Assembly: GCA_963776935.1 (NCBI GenBank)
Contig: CAVZOP010000012.1
Coordinates: 186,001 to 250,000, forward strand
DNA length: 64,000 nt
Reading direction: 5' to 3'
Source: JALOLG01 sp963776935
GTDB taxonomy: Bacteria; Actinomycetota; Acidimicrobiia; Acidimicrobiales; Ilumatobacteraceae
Part shown: piece by piece, positions 25,844-34,990 of the stretch
Numbering within the stretch: the first letter of the stretch is position 1
How the letters are laid out: every line of letters begins with the position of its first letter
Notes under the pieces: generated by a model
What the model saw: only the letters and a program-made list of their open reading frames with translations
Databases searched by the model: none
What the model was told of the DNA's origin: nothing
Position numbers and translations under genes: made by a program

Positions 25844-26247
25844 CTCGCGGCCGAGGCGACCGGGGTTCGTCGATGGTGACCGGAGTGGTGCTGTTGTTCG
25901 CGTTCACGGCCGGAGCGATCATCTGGCTGGCGCGTGACGTCGATCGAGCGGTGTCCGATCGCGCCTCGGCCCAGTCGATCGCCTTCCAGGCCGCCCGCTC
26001 CGGCGCCCAGCAGGTCGACATCGAGTCGCTGCGCAGGCTCCCGAGCGGGCCGATCGCGATCGATCCGGCACTGGCCCAGCCGGCTGTCGAGATCACGGCC
26101 GCCCGACTGCTCGCCGCCTACGGCCTCGACGGGACGATCACGGCGATCGACGTCGCCGGTGATCGGGTCACCGTGTCGCTCGAGATCCGCACCGCGGGTC
26201 GAACCGTGACCGGCACCGCATCGGCGAGAGCACAGGCGACGCCATGA
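25840..26247 (+). CDS. TadE/TadG-like pseudopilin 3
   Basis: A 135-aa protein. The GTG at 25840 overlaps the previous stop by four bases. A leader RGRGDRGSSMVTG, one membrane helix (VVLLFAFTAGAIIWLARDV) and a small C-terminal domain with ASAQSIAFQAARSGAQQVD match the Rv3657c/TadG-like third pseudopilin of actinobacterial Tad loci. It lacks the large C-terminal domain of proteobacterial TadG. Confidence 0.65.
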   Translation: MTRGRGDRGSSMVTGVVLLFAFTAGAIIWLARDVDRAVSDRASAQSIAFQAARSGAQQVDIESLRRLPSGPIAIDPALAQPAVEITAARLLAAYGLDGTITAIDVAGDRVTVSLEIRTAGRTVTGTASARAQATP

Positions 26248-26313
26248 CCACATCACGCTGCCTTCCGGTTCGTCGCCCCGACTGTCCACAGGTGTCGCGA
26301 GGAGGTTGATCGG

Positions 26314-29300
26314 ATGCACCCGGCTGGCTCGCGATCGACGACACGGCTACTCGCGTCGCTCGTCGCCTTGGCGTTGGTCGCGTTCGCCCCGTTGAGCCTG
26401 ATCTGGGTGGCGCGCCGCCGCTTCGACGGTGCGGCGCCGTGGTCCGGGGTCGATCCGCCCTGGCGATGGGATGCGATCGCCATCCGTGACGCGTTGACCG
26501 ACCGGTTGACCGAGTCGGTGATCATCGACGTGATACTTCGCCTCGCGCTCGGAGCGGCGTGGGTCGCGGTCGCGGTGATCCTCGTCACGATCGTCGCCGA
26601 GACGGTCCACATGGTCCGCCACGGCGGGTTGGCACTTCCGAGTGTGCGCGGGCTCGGCTGGTCGCAGCGGTTCGCCCGCTTCGTCGCCACCGGGTTGATC
26701 GTGGTGCTCCCCACCACCCACACGCCGCGCGCCGAGGTGCATGCCGTCCCCACCCGCGCCGCGATCGCCAGTCCGGCGTACGTCACGTCGGTGCCTTCGC
26801 GCGTCCCGCCCGCTGCTGCTCGACTCGACGCCGCGAACGCGGTGAGCGCCAGCTACACCGTGCAGGCGGGCGACTCGGTGTACGAGATCGCCCAGCGTCT
26901 GACCGGCGCCGATCAAAGCCGGACGGTTGCGCTCGCCGAGCGGATCCTCGATCTCAACCTCGGCCGAGTGATGACCGACGGTCAACGGTTCACGAACGCG
27001 GCATACATCGAGCCGGATTGGATCCTCCTGCTGCCGGAGGGTCTCACGTCGCCGGCCGACGTGTCGGTCACCGCCGTCGTGCCGTCCGGCGTGCACGTCG
27101 TCGAACGCGGCGAGACGCTGTGGTCGATCGCAGCGGACGAGCTCGGCACCCCGGCTCGCTGGCCCGAGATCTGGGAGCACAACCGCGGCGAGACGATGGC
27201 CGGTGGCGGCAGGGTGTTCGACGATCCCGATCTGATCCTCCCGGGGTGGGTGCTCGACATGCCGGTCGCCGATGCGTGCCGGTCGCAGCGGAGCCCGTCG
27301 CCGTCGCGGACGTGGCAGCCCTGCCGGTCGTCGTGCCGCCGGTCGTCGTGCCGCCGGTCGCGGTCTCGTCGGCCCCCGCGCCGTCGGGATCACCGACGGG
27401 CACCGCGGCACCGCCGACCATCCCACCGGCCGCGCCGTTCCTCCCACCATCGGTCGCTTCGGTTCCCACCGGGCCGTTCGCTGTCGACCGGCCGGCAACC
27501 GTGCCTCCGACACACACTGCGATGATCGATGGCCGCCGCCTGTTCGGGCTCGACCACGCGGCGATGCTCTCCGTCGGCGTGCTCACCCTGATCGGGGTAC
27601 ACCGGCTGCGGCGGCTCCGCTCGGCGCGCCCTCGGGCTCGTGTGCCCAGGCCGTCGGGGGCTTCACTCGCGACCGAGCGGAGCTTGCGCACGATCGGGGC
27701 GGACGAGCGGCTGCTCCGCGTCGACATCGCGATCCGCGCGGCTGCCAACCAGCTGTGCGACCGAGAACGGCAGATCCTGGCCGTGATGGTCGACACTCAC
27801 GGCGCGGTCGAGATCGTCCTGACCGCTCCGTGCCCGGCCGACGAACCGTTCGTCTCGACCGGCGATCGATGGCATCTCGCGGCGACGACCGTGACGGATT
27901 CGCTCGTACCGGCCGCGCGACCGGTCGGCGCGCCGTGTCTCAGCATCGTGCAACTCGGTGTGAGCTCGGACGGTCGCGACCTCTACGTCGATCTCGAAGC
28001 CCTCGGTGTGCTCGCCGTCGAGGCCGCATCCGAGCGCGCCGACGCGGTCGTCACGGCGATCGCCGCGACGCTCGGCACGTCGGTGCTCGCCGAGGTCTCG
28101 CAGCTGGTCGGTGTCGGACTCGATCCGGCGGCGTTCGTCGGTCATCGTCACCACGTCGGATGCGATTCGTTCGACGCCGCGCTGGACCTGGCCACGTCGC
28201 TCCTCGGGAGCACCGCCCTGGCGAGCGAGTCGACGTTCGCGCTGCGGTCGAGGGTCGCCGGAGGCGAGGCCTGGGAGCCGGCGATCGTGCTGGTCGCATC
28301 CGACTTCGTCGGCGAGGTCGCTCGCACACTTTCCGAGCAGGCGGTGCCGGGACTGGCCGTGGTCGTCGCCGGACACGTCGACGGTGCCCACCACGCACTG
28401 ATCGACGGCGGAAGCACGTGGCGGCTCGAACCACTTGGCATCGATGTCGTCCCACTCGGCCTCGATCGCGCCGAACTGTCAGCGATCACCGAACTGGTCG
28501 AGCACGCAACGGCCCCGCTCGAAGCGGTCGACGATCCCGACGGTGACGAACCTGGCGCTGGCGCGCCGATGCCGTCGTGGTCGTTGCTCGTCCGCCTCCT
28601 CGGCCCGGTCGACGTCGTCGACGGGCGCGGCTGCGCGGTCGACTTCGAACGATCGAAGACGCGTGAGTTGATCGCTTGGCTGGCGACGCATCGCGGGCGT
28701 TCGACGCGCACGCTGGCTCGTACCGCGTTGTGGGACCTCGACGTCCGCGACGCGACGTTCTCGAACGTCGTCTCCGAGGCCCGCCGGGCGATGGCGCGAC
28801 TCGTCGAACCAGCGCCTGGCGAGGAGTGGTTGGGACGCACGCTGACCGAGGATCTCCCGCTCCATGATCAGGTGCGCACCGACGCCGAGCTGGTCGAGCA
28901 CCGTCTGGCGAGGGCGCGGCGCCTCGGGCCTGATCACGCGATCGACGTCCTCCGCCCTGCCGTGGAGATGATCCGCGGGATGCCGTTCGAGGGCACCAGC
29001 TATCTCTGGCCGGACGCCGAGGGGCTGATGTCGAGCCTCGTGTTGCTGGCGACATCGGCGGCGTCCGAGCTCGCCCGGCATCACCTCGCTCTCGGGCAGA
29101 TCGACGACGTGTTCTGGGCGACCGGACAAGGCCTGCGCGTGTTGTCCGGCCATGAGGACCTGATCGCGTTGCGGATGCGCGCCCACGCCGCCAACGGCGA
29201 CCTCGCCGGTGTTCGCCACGAATGGCAGTCGTACGAGCGGGTGATCGCGGCCGATCCGTGGAGCGACGGCGAGCCGGCGCCGAAGCTCGCCGAGCTCCGC

Positions 29301-29336
29301 CAGCAGTTGCTCTCGCCGACCGCACGTCCGGCGTGA
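26314..29336 (+). CDS. Membrane-anchored LysM-BTAD regulator, one frame change
   Basis: A fusion of about 1007 aa. In order: a membrane helix (LLASLVALALVAFAPLSLIW), a second at about 75-95, another near 130-145, then two LysM-like modules (YTVQAGDSVYEIAQRL; VHVVERGETLWSIAADELG) and a Pro/Val linker. A further membrane helix (AAMLSVGVLTLIGVHRL), a middle domain of about 250 residues, a SARP-like winged helix (FERSKTRELIAWLATHRG) and a BTAD-like helical domain complete it. At about 27274 one base is missing: DMPVADA should join VPVAAEPVAVADVAAL in another frame. Position at the end of the Tad operon suggests it controls or senses pilus or envelope state; the LysM modules could contact peptidoglycan. 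The function is inferred, the architecture is seen. Confidence 0.75.
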
Positions 29337-29378
29337 GCGGCGGCCGCTCGCGACCGTCCGGCTCGTCGAACCTGCGCC

Positions 29379-30071
29379 TCAGGTGGGGCGCTCGAGCTCG
29401 GGAGCGTGGGCCACCTCGACCTGGGTGGCGTTGCGGCCTTCGCCGATCGTGAAGCGGGCGATCACATGCACGATCACCGTGCTGCCCGCCTCGCCGCTGT
29501 CGGGGAGCTCACCGATCACGATCGGCGCGCTCCAGCCAGGTTCGGCCGACTCCTTGCTGCCATCGAGGGCGCCCTCCGAGCGGGCCTCCTCGTGGTACCA
29601 GCCGGTGAACGCCATGGCGACGAACGTGCCGTCGGTGAGGTCGACCGCGATCGGGTCCTGACCGCGGTGCACGAGCCTGGTGCCGTCGTCGGCGACTTCG
29701 ATCGCGATCGCTGCCGTCGGGCGGTCGACGATCGCGTCGCACAGGTCGTGCAGCACGGTGTCGAGCTTCGCCCAGGGGCCGGGGGGCGGCGACCCGCTGC
29801 CGTACGTGACCGAGGTGGAGCCGATGTCGACCTGCACGGCGGCCGCGCCGGGACGGCGGTCCGGGGAGTGGGCCGGTTCGGCGGCCTCGCAGGCGGCGAC
29901 GGCGTGGGCCAGGCGTTCGGACTCGTCGGCGGTCAACGTGCCGCCGAAGTGACCAGCGGCCGCGGCGCCCGTGGAGCGCCAGGCCTCGAACGTGTCGCCG
30001 TCGACCGACAGCCACTCGCCCTCCGGCACACCGGTGCGACCCCCTCCGCTGCGGTAGTAGCTGACCTTCAT
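29379..30071 (-). CDS. Hypothetical protein coupled to the eCIS-tagged metalloprotease
   Basis: A 230-aa soluble protein of unknown family. The ATG (complement 30069-30071) overlaps the upstream stop by four bases, so the two proteins are probably made together. Visible features are ESERLAHAVAACEAAEP and a beta-rich C-terminal half ending GRNATQVEVAHAPELERP. No signal peptide or membrane segment is seen. Coupling to a putative effector suggests an immunity, chaperone or structural partner, without direct evidence. Confidence 0.6.
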   Translation of the reverse strand: MKVSYYRSGGGRTGVPEGEWLSVDGDTFEAWRSTGAAAAGHFGGTLTADESERLAHAVAACEAAEPAHSPDRRPGAAAVQVDIGSTSVTYGSGSPPPGPWAKLDTVLHDLCDAIVDRPTAAIAIEVADDGTRLVHRGQDPIAVDLTDGTFVAMAFTGWYHEEARSEGALDGSKESAEPGWSAPIVIGELPDSGEAGSTVIVHVIARFTIGEGRNATQVEVAHAPELERPT

Positions 30072-31966
30072 CGCGGCTGCACCGTCCACGTCCCGCCGCG
30101 GACGGCGGCGACGCGGTCGGCGAACTCCTGCACGTGGCGCGGTTGCACACCGTGGTCGTGCGGGTCGTGGACCCGGCTCGGGTCGCCCATCAGCGAACCC
30201 GACGTATACGTCAGCACCTGGATCGCGTCGTAGGCGAGGATGCCCATCGAGTCGTTGAGGTCGTGGGCGATGTCGGTCTGGCTGGTCGTGAACGCCGGCA
30301 TCGGGCCGGGCGGCGGCTTGGCCGGCACGGCGACCGGCGGCAGGACGTTGTAGGCGGCGACGACACGCTGCGCGAACGCACCGATCTCGATCCCGCGGCC
30401 GGTCGTGGCGGCGAGCACGGCGACGTTGTCGCGGGCGACGATCGCGTTCTGCACCTCCTGGGCGATCTGCTCGGGCGTCGACCCGTCGGCCGGCGACCCG
30501 GTCTCGCCGACCGGCGGCTCGTTGCCGGTGATCTCGCGGTAGTCGCCGGGGTGCACCTGGTACTCGTCGCGCAGACCGATCAGGTGGCCGTACTCGTGGG
30601 GGATCGTGTTGGCCGCGTCGTCGTCGGTGAGGAACCACTCGCCGGCGTTGGCGCGCCCGCTGCCGGTCTTGACGTCGACCACGTTGGCATCACCGCCCGC
30701 ACCCTGCGTGAGCTCGAAGTCGATGAGCACCTCGTCACCGGTGTCGCTCACCGCCTTGTAGATGTTCCACGCCGCGGTGACGAAGCCGAACCAGTCGGGC
30801 GACGGCGGGTTGTTGCGGAAGTCGACCTTGGCGCTGCACAGGATCTGGTTGCCGGCGATCCGCCACGAGTAGCGCGACGCCGAGTCGCCGGTGAGGCCGG
30901 TGATCGAACCGCCCTGGTCCTGGCGCCACTCGCGGTTGACGAACCCGACCGTGGTCGCCGGGGCGTCGACGTCGAGGTTGTCCCACGTGACGATGTCGCC
31001 GACGCCCGACTCGGGGATCCCCTTGGTGCCCTGGTACGCCGTCGTCGCGTCGGCCACCGCGGTGCCCCACGCGCCGTCCTCGGTGATCGGGTCGAGGCCG
31101 GCGGCGAGGCGCACGATGTTGAGCTTCTGCTGGAACTCCTCGACGGCCGGGCCGGCGAGCAACCCGCCCGGACCGACGGGCTGATGGAGCGACGTCCCGG
31201 CGACCTGCTCGCCGCGCGCCTCGGCGTCGACGCTCGCCACGTGCTCCTCGAAGCCGGCGTCGTCGAGCCCGCCGCCCGGCGCGGCAGCCTCGAGCGCGTC
31301 CCACGTCGCCTGGTCGACGACGCCGGTCGGGGTCGCGCCCATCACCTCGATCTGGAAGCGCACCACCGCCATCAGCACGGCGATGTCGTACGTGGCGTCG
31401 ATCGGCAGCGGCGGCTGCGCCATGTCGGCGGCGTTGAGCCGCTGCTCGAGCAACCCGACGTCGGGGCCCTCGTCGCCGAGCGAGAACAGCGCCGGTCCGG
31501 GGATCGGTGACAGCAGCGCACCCCACGTGAGCGGGCCGATGATCCCGTCGGGCACCAGCGCATGGGTCTGCTGGAAGGCGATCGTGGCGGCGCGCGTCAG
31601 CGGACCGAAGATGCCGTCGGGCACGAGCGGTGGCGCCGCGCCGTGCCCGTTGAGCAGCAGCTGGGCCTCGGTGACGGACTCGCCCCGCGACCCGTAGCGG
31701 ATCATCGGCTTGCTCGCCGGGTCGGCGGTCGCCGGCGCCCCCTCTGCTTCGGCGTCGGTGGGCGCCGCCTCGGTCTCGAGGCCCGGCTCGGTGAGCGTGT
31801 CCTCCGCCAGCCGCTGCGGCCCGGTCGACGACAGCAGCTGCGTCAGCGCCGCGTTCCCGGCCGTGCGTTGCAACTCGAGGATCGCCGCGAACCGGTTGGG
31901 CGCCGGCGCCGATTCGGGCGCGGCGGTGTGCGTGGGGCCCGCGGGTCGGTGACGCGCGTGATCCAT
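30068..31966 (-). CDS. Peptidoglycan-binding putative metalloprotease with eCIS-type leader motif
   Basis: A 632-aa protein without a Sec or Tat signal. Near residues 31-46 it has LELQRTAGNAALTQLL, matching the LQR-x2-GN-A(A/V) motif found at the N-terminus of cargo proteins of extracellular contractile injection systems. Two or three PG_binding_1-like modules follow (RYGSRGESVTEAQLLLNG with DGIFGPLTRAA; EGPDVGLLEQRLNAAD; VEEFQQKLNIVRL). Later, TIPHEYGHLIGLRDEY contains an HExxH zinc-protease motif with a downstream H/D-rich segment. So a cell-wall-targeted protease effector is plausible. No contractile injection genes (sheath, tube, baseplate) lie in this window. It is translationally coupled to the downstream gene. 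Confidence 0.7.
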   Translation of the reverse strand: MDHARHRPAGPTHTAAPESAPAPNRFAAILELQRTAGNAALTQLLSSTGPQRLAEDTLTEPGLETEAAPTDAEAEGAPATADPASKPMIRYGSRGESVTEAQLLLNGHGAAPPLVPDGIFGPLTRAATIAFQQTHALVPDGIIGPLTWGALLSPIPGPALFSLGDEGPDVGLLEQRLNAADMAQPPLPIDATYDIAVLMAVVRFQIEVMGATPTGVVDQATWDALEAAAPGGGLDDAGFEEHVASVDAEARGEQVAGTSLHQPVGPGGLLAGPAVEEFQQKLNIVRLAAGLDPITEDGAWGTAVADATTAYQGTKGIPESGVGDIVTWDNLDVDAPATTVGFVNREWRQDQGGSITGLTGDSASRYSWRIAGNQILCSAKVDFRNNPPSPDWFGFVTAAWNIYKAVSDTGDEVLIDFELTQGAGGDANVVDVKTGSGRANAGEWFLTDDDAANTIPHEYGHLIGLRDEYQVHPGDYREITGNEPPVGETGSPADGSTPEQIAQEVQNAIVARDNVAVLAATTGRGIEIGAFAQRVVAAYNVLPPVAVPAKPPPGPMPAFTTSQTDIAHDLNDSMGILAYDAIQVLTYTSGSLMGDPSRVHDPHDHGVQPRHVQEFADRVAAVRGGTWTVQPR

Positions 31967-32072
31967 CGCGTCGACGGTAGTCCTGCGCCGGACCGCCGGT
32001 CGCCGGTCGAAGGCGCAGGCGGCGGTGCCCGAACGTCACCCGCCCGCTGCCCGGAGGGGAAGAGGCGCCGGC

Positions 32073-32603
32073 TCAGGCGGCCGGTTGGTCGGGACCGTCG
32101 GCGCGGATCCGCTCGACGTCGGCGATCGCGCCGCGCAGGTCGGCGAGCCACGCCTCGCTGTGCTTGTTGACGAGCCGCACGCACCACGCCAGCGCATCGG
32201 AGCGCGAACGCGCCACGCCGGCGCCGACGAGGGTGTCGAGCACCAGCCGTTCGGGCTGGCGCAGGCGGGTCATCACCGGCACGGCCAGGTGCGTGTACAG
32301 CACGGTGCGGTCGCCGATGCGCAGGCCCCAGGCGACCTTGCGATCGAAGCGGTGCTCGGCCTCGCGTGCGATCGCCATCCGCTGCTCGCGGGTGTCCTCG
32401 CGGAAGCCGGCGATGCGCCCCTCGATGGCCTCGGTGCGGCTGGCGTCGTCGACGTCGTCGGCGAGCTCGGGGGCGGTGATCGTGAGGATCACGTGGATCT
32501 CCTCACGATCGACGGTGACGGTCGGTGCGCCGGCCGAGGTCCAGGCGTCGGGCAAGCGACCCGTGAACCAGGCACTAATGGGAGGATCGTTGTCAGCTGG
32601 CAT
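32073..32603 (-). CDS. Probable autoregulated DNA-binding protein (ribbon-helix-helix-like)
   Basis: A 176-aa soluble protein. The ATG at 32603 touches a perfect 16-bp palindrome, leaving no room for a ribosome-binding site, so a leaderless transcript is likely. The stretch RLRQPERLVLDTLVGAGVAR followed by SRSDALAWCVRLV resembles the helix pair of ribbon-helix-helix repressors (the RSDALA form is typical). The N-terminal half (TVTVDREEIHVILTITAPEL) is unassigned and may sense a ligand. The family is tentative; DNA binding is supported by the motif plus the operator-like palindrome at its own start. Confidence 0.55.
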   Translation of the reverse strand: MPADNDPPISAWFTGRLPDAWTSAGAPTVTVDREEIHVILTITAPELADDVDDASRTEAIEGRIAGFREDTREQRMAIAREAEHRFDRKVAWGLRIGDRTVLYTHLAVPVMTRLRQPERLVLDTLVGAGVARSRSDALAWCVRLVNKHSEAWLADLRGAIADVERIRADGPDQPAA

Positions 32604-32645
32604 GTAATGATCATTACACATTTGCACATGATGGTCAACGGTGCG
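32603..32645 (-). promoter_or_regulatory. Leaderless promoter with embedded perfect palindrome
   Basis: On the minus strand TTGACC is followed after 16 nt by TAATGAT, six bases before the ATG at 32603: a good -35/-10 pair for leaderless initiation. TGTAATGATCATTACA (32603-32618) is a perfect palindrome covering the -10 element. A repressor bound here would block its own gene, and perhaps influence the divergent amidohydrolase gene 66 bp away. Confidence 0.65.
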
Positions 32646-32683
32646 CGTCCGGCGATGCTGGTGGCGGTTCTACGATCGGCGCC

Positions 32684-34192
32684 ATGACCCGGCGACCGCC
32701 GGACGACCCCGGTCTACCGCTCGCCTTCCACCCGCTGTCGAACGGCGAGTACGCGCCGTTGCCGCGCTCGGACGTGGTGGCCGAGGCGATCCGTCGCACC
32801 CTCGCCGTCGCCGACACCAACGCCCGCCGGCTGGGGATGTCGCGGCGGGCGTTCCTGCGCACCAGCTGTGGGATGGCGGCCACGCTGACGGCCCTCGCCG
32901 CGTGCAGCAGTGAGGAGGCCGCCAGCACGACGTCACGCGCCGCGCCGCCGACCGGCACCGGGCCAACGGGGCCACGCGACACCGCTCCGGTCGGGTCGAG
33001 CGACACCGTGCCCGGCACCGGCGGCACGTTCACGCTGCCGCCCGAGTCGACGATCGAGGAGGCGGCGGCGACCACCGTGCTCGCCGGCAGCGAGTTGGTC
33101 GTCGACGTCCAGACTCACCTCCTCGAGTACGAGTCCGGGACCGAGGAGGGATGGGGGCTCGGGTTCCCGCAGGCGTCGTGCGGCGACGATCCGGCGCTAT
33201 GCATGGGGATCGACGCCTGGCTCGACCTCGTGCTCGGCGGCAGCGACACCGCGGTCGCGGTCCTGTCGGCGATCCCCGTCGTGGCCGACCCCGACCCGCT
33301 GTCGACGGAGGTGATGGAGCGTGCCCGCCGCCAGGTCGAACAGCTCGGCTGCGTCGGCCACGTCCTCATCCAGGGCCACGCCACACCGACGATCGGTGAG
33401 CTGCCGGCCGCTCTCGACGCGATGGCGGCCACCGCCGAGCAGTACGAGATCGCGGCGTGGAAGGCGTACACCCACGAAGGTCCGTCGTGGCGGCTCGACG
33501 ACGACATCGGCAACGCGTTCTGCGACCAGGTGCGCGCCCTCGGCCAGCGGGTCATCTGCGTCCACAAGGGCCTCGGTCCGGCCGCCGCCTCGCCGGCCGA
33601 CGTCGGCCCGGCGGCCGCCAACCATCCCGACCTGACGTTCTGCATCTACCACTCGGGCTTCGAGGCCGCGGTCACCGAGGGCGAGTACCCCGGCGACGCC
33701 GCGGGAGCCGACGCCGGCGGCGTCGACCGGCTCATCGCGTCGGTGCGCGGCGCCGGGATCGGCCCCGGCGGCAACGTCTACGCCGAGCTCGGCTCGACGT
33801 GGTGGAACCTGATCCAGCGGCCCGACGAGGCGGCCCACGTGCTCGGCAAGCTGCTCGTGACGTTCGGGCCCGACAACATCCTGTGGGGGACCGACTCGAT
33901 CTGGTACGGCTCCCCGCAGGGCCAGATCGAGGCGTTCCGTGCCTTCGAGATCACCCCGGAGTACCAGGAGCGGTTCGGGTACCCGGCGCTCACGGCCGAC
34001 GTCAAGGCCCGCATCCTGGGCCTCAACGCCGCCCGTGTGTACGGCATCGACCCGGCGACGACGGCATGCGCGCTGTCGGCGGCCGACCGCAGCGGCCTGC
34101 GCGCCGCCGCGCCCGCTCGCATCCCGACCGGCCCGACGACGGCCGCCGCCGCACGAGCCACGTTCGCCGCCGAGCATCCCTGGTTCTCCTGA
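32684..34192 (+). CDS. Tat-exported amidohydrolase-family lipoprotein
   Basis: A 502-aa protein. After a cytoplasmic lead of about 50 residues comes a twin-arginine signal (SRRAFLRTSCGMAATLTALA) ending in ACSSEE, so Tat export with lipid attachment is likely. The mature domain is of the amidohydrolase_2/metal-dependent hydrolase type: VVDVQTHLLEYE near the start, WKAYTHEG, ICVHKGLG, CIYHSGFE and the acidic strand ILWGTDSIWYGSPQGQ. Such enzymes hydrolyse or decarboxylate aromatic and lactone substrates; the actual substrate is unknown. The long N-terminal lead before the Tat motif is unusual but has no internal start with a clear ribosome-binding site. Confidence 0.75.
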   Translation: MTRRPPDDPGLPLAFHPLSNGEYAPLPRSDVVAEAIRRTLAVADTNARRLGMSRRAFLRTSCGMAATLTALAACSSEEAASTTSRAAPPTGTGPTGPRDTAPVGSSDTVPGTGGTFTLPPESTIEEAAATTVLAGSELVVDVQTHLLEYESGTEEGWGLGFPQASCGDDPALCMGIDAWLDLVLGGSDTAVAVLSAIPVVADPDPLSTEVMERARRQVEQLGCVGHVLIQGHATPTIGELPAALDAMAATAEQYEIAAWKAYTHEGPSWRLDDDIGNAFCDQVRALGQRVICVHKGLGPAAASPADVGPAAANHPDLTFCIYHSGFEAAVTEGEYPGDAAGADAGGVDRLIASVRGAGIGPGGNVYAELGSTWWNLIQRPDEAAHVLGKLLVTFGPDNILWGTDSIWYGSPQGQIEAFRAFEITPEYQERFGYPALTADVKARILGLNAARVYGIDPATTACALSAADRSGLRAAAPARIPTGPTTAAAARATFAAEHPWFS

Positions 34193-34476
34193 GACCGCGG
34201 ACGGCGTCAAGAAAGCCCGCGGCTCACGACCGGCTGCCACACACCGCGACCATCCAACCACGGAGGTCGCTCACGCTCTACGATGCCGCCGTCGCCGAGT
34301 TGGGCATCGGCGCCTGGCAAGCGGGGGTTCGGATCGTGGGGGTTCACGAACAGGTCGGGCGCACGCGACTCGCGGTCGTGGGTGCGGGGTTTACTCGGAC
34401 GCCAAAACGGGTATTTCGCCGGTGTGGACTCTGGGTTGTCGGGGATGCCGGTCGCCGCACGACCGGGCACGCGCCA

Positions 34477-34896
34477 ATGCTGATGTTCATCTGGGACGAC
34501 GGACTGGACGGCGGTGAGTTCGTCGTGGCGCTGTTGTTCGCCACCAGCACCGTGCTCGCGATCTCGATGATCGTCGCCGTCCTCAGCGACAAGCTGTCCC
34601 AGGCGCGTGTGAGCTCCGCCGCCAGGTTGGCCGCCGAGAACGCGGCCCGAGAGACGAATCCCGATCTCGCCATGCTCGCCGCCAAGGAGGCGGCAGCCGT
34701 CACGCTCACCGACCTCCAACGCTTCGGCCGACCGATGATCGTCGTCGACGTCTCGCGCTTCCAGTCGGCCGGACTCGTCGAGGTCACGGTCGCGTGCACG
34801 GTCGCGCCGCGCGCGATCGGGCCGATCGATCGAGCCGTGCAGCTCCGCCAGGCCACCGCCTCGGCATCGATCCGTCCCGGCCTGGCGCAGCACTGA
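34477..34896 (+). CDS. Orphan TadE-like pseudopilin
   Basis: A 139-aa protein: short acidic leader, a membrane helix (FVVALLFATSTVLAISMIVAV), then SSAARLAAENAARETNPDLA and VDVSRFQSAGLVEVTVACTV. The soluble part lines up with the second pseudopilin gene at 25397 (VDVTQFAPGGLVAVTVSCSV). It is 5 kb outside the Tad operon. The 284-bp gap before it (34193-34476) holds no recognised gene or clear regulatory element. Confidence 0.55.
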   Translation: MLMFIWDDGLDGGEFVVALLFATSTVLAISMIVAVLSDKLSQARVSSAARLAAENAARETNPDLAMLAAKEAAAVTLTDLQRFGRPMIVVDVSRFQSAGLVEVTVACTVAPRAIGPIDRAVQLRQATASASIRPGLAQH

Positions 34897-34990
34897 CCTC
34901 GACGGTCACGCGGACGCATCGACGTCGCGGCGCGTCGCCTCGACCACGAACTGCGCCGCCGTCGGTAGGTTGGACGAGGAGGTCGATCAC

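Noticed and set aside
30068..32603. Prophage or complete contractile injection system
   Set aside because: No sheath, tube, baseplate, spike or ATPase gene was found; only a cargo-like leader motif is present.
34193..34476. Riboswitch or small RNA before the orphan TadE-like gene
   Set aside because: Some GC-rich pairing is possible but no known consensus or clear long stem could be recognised.
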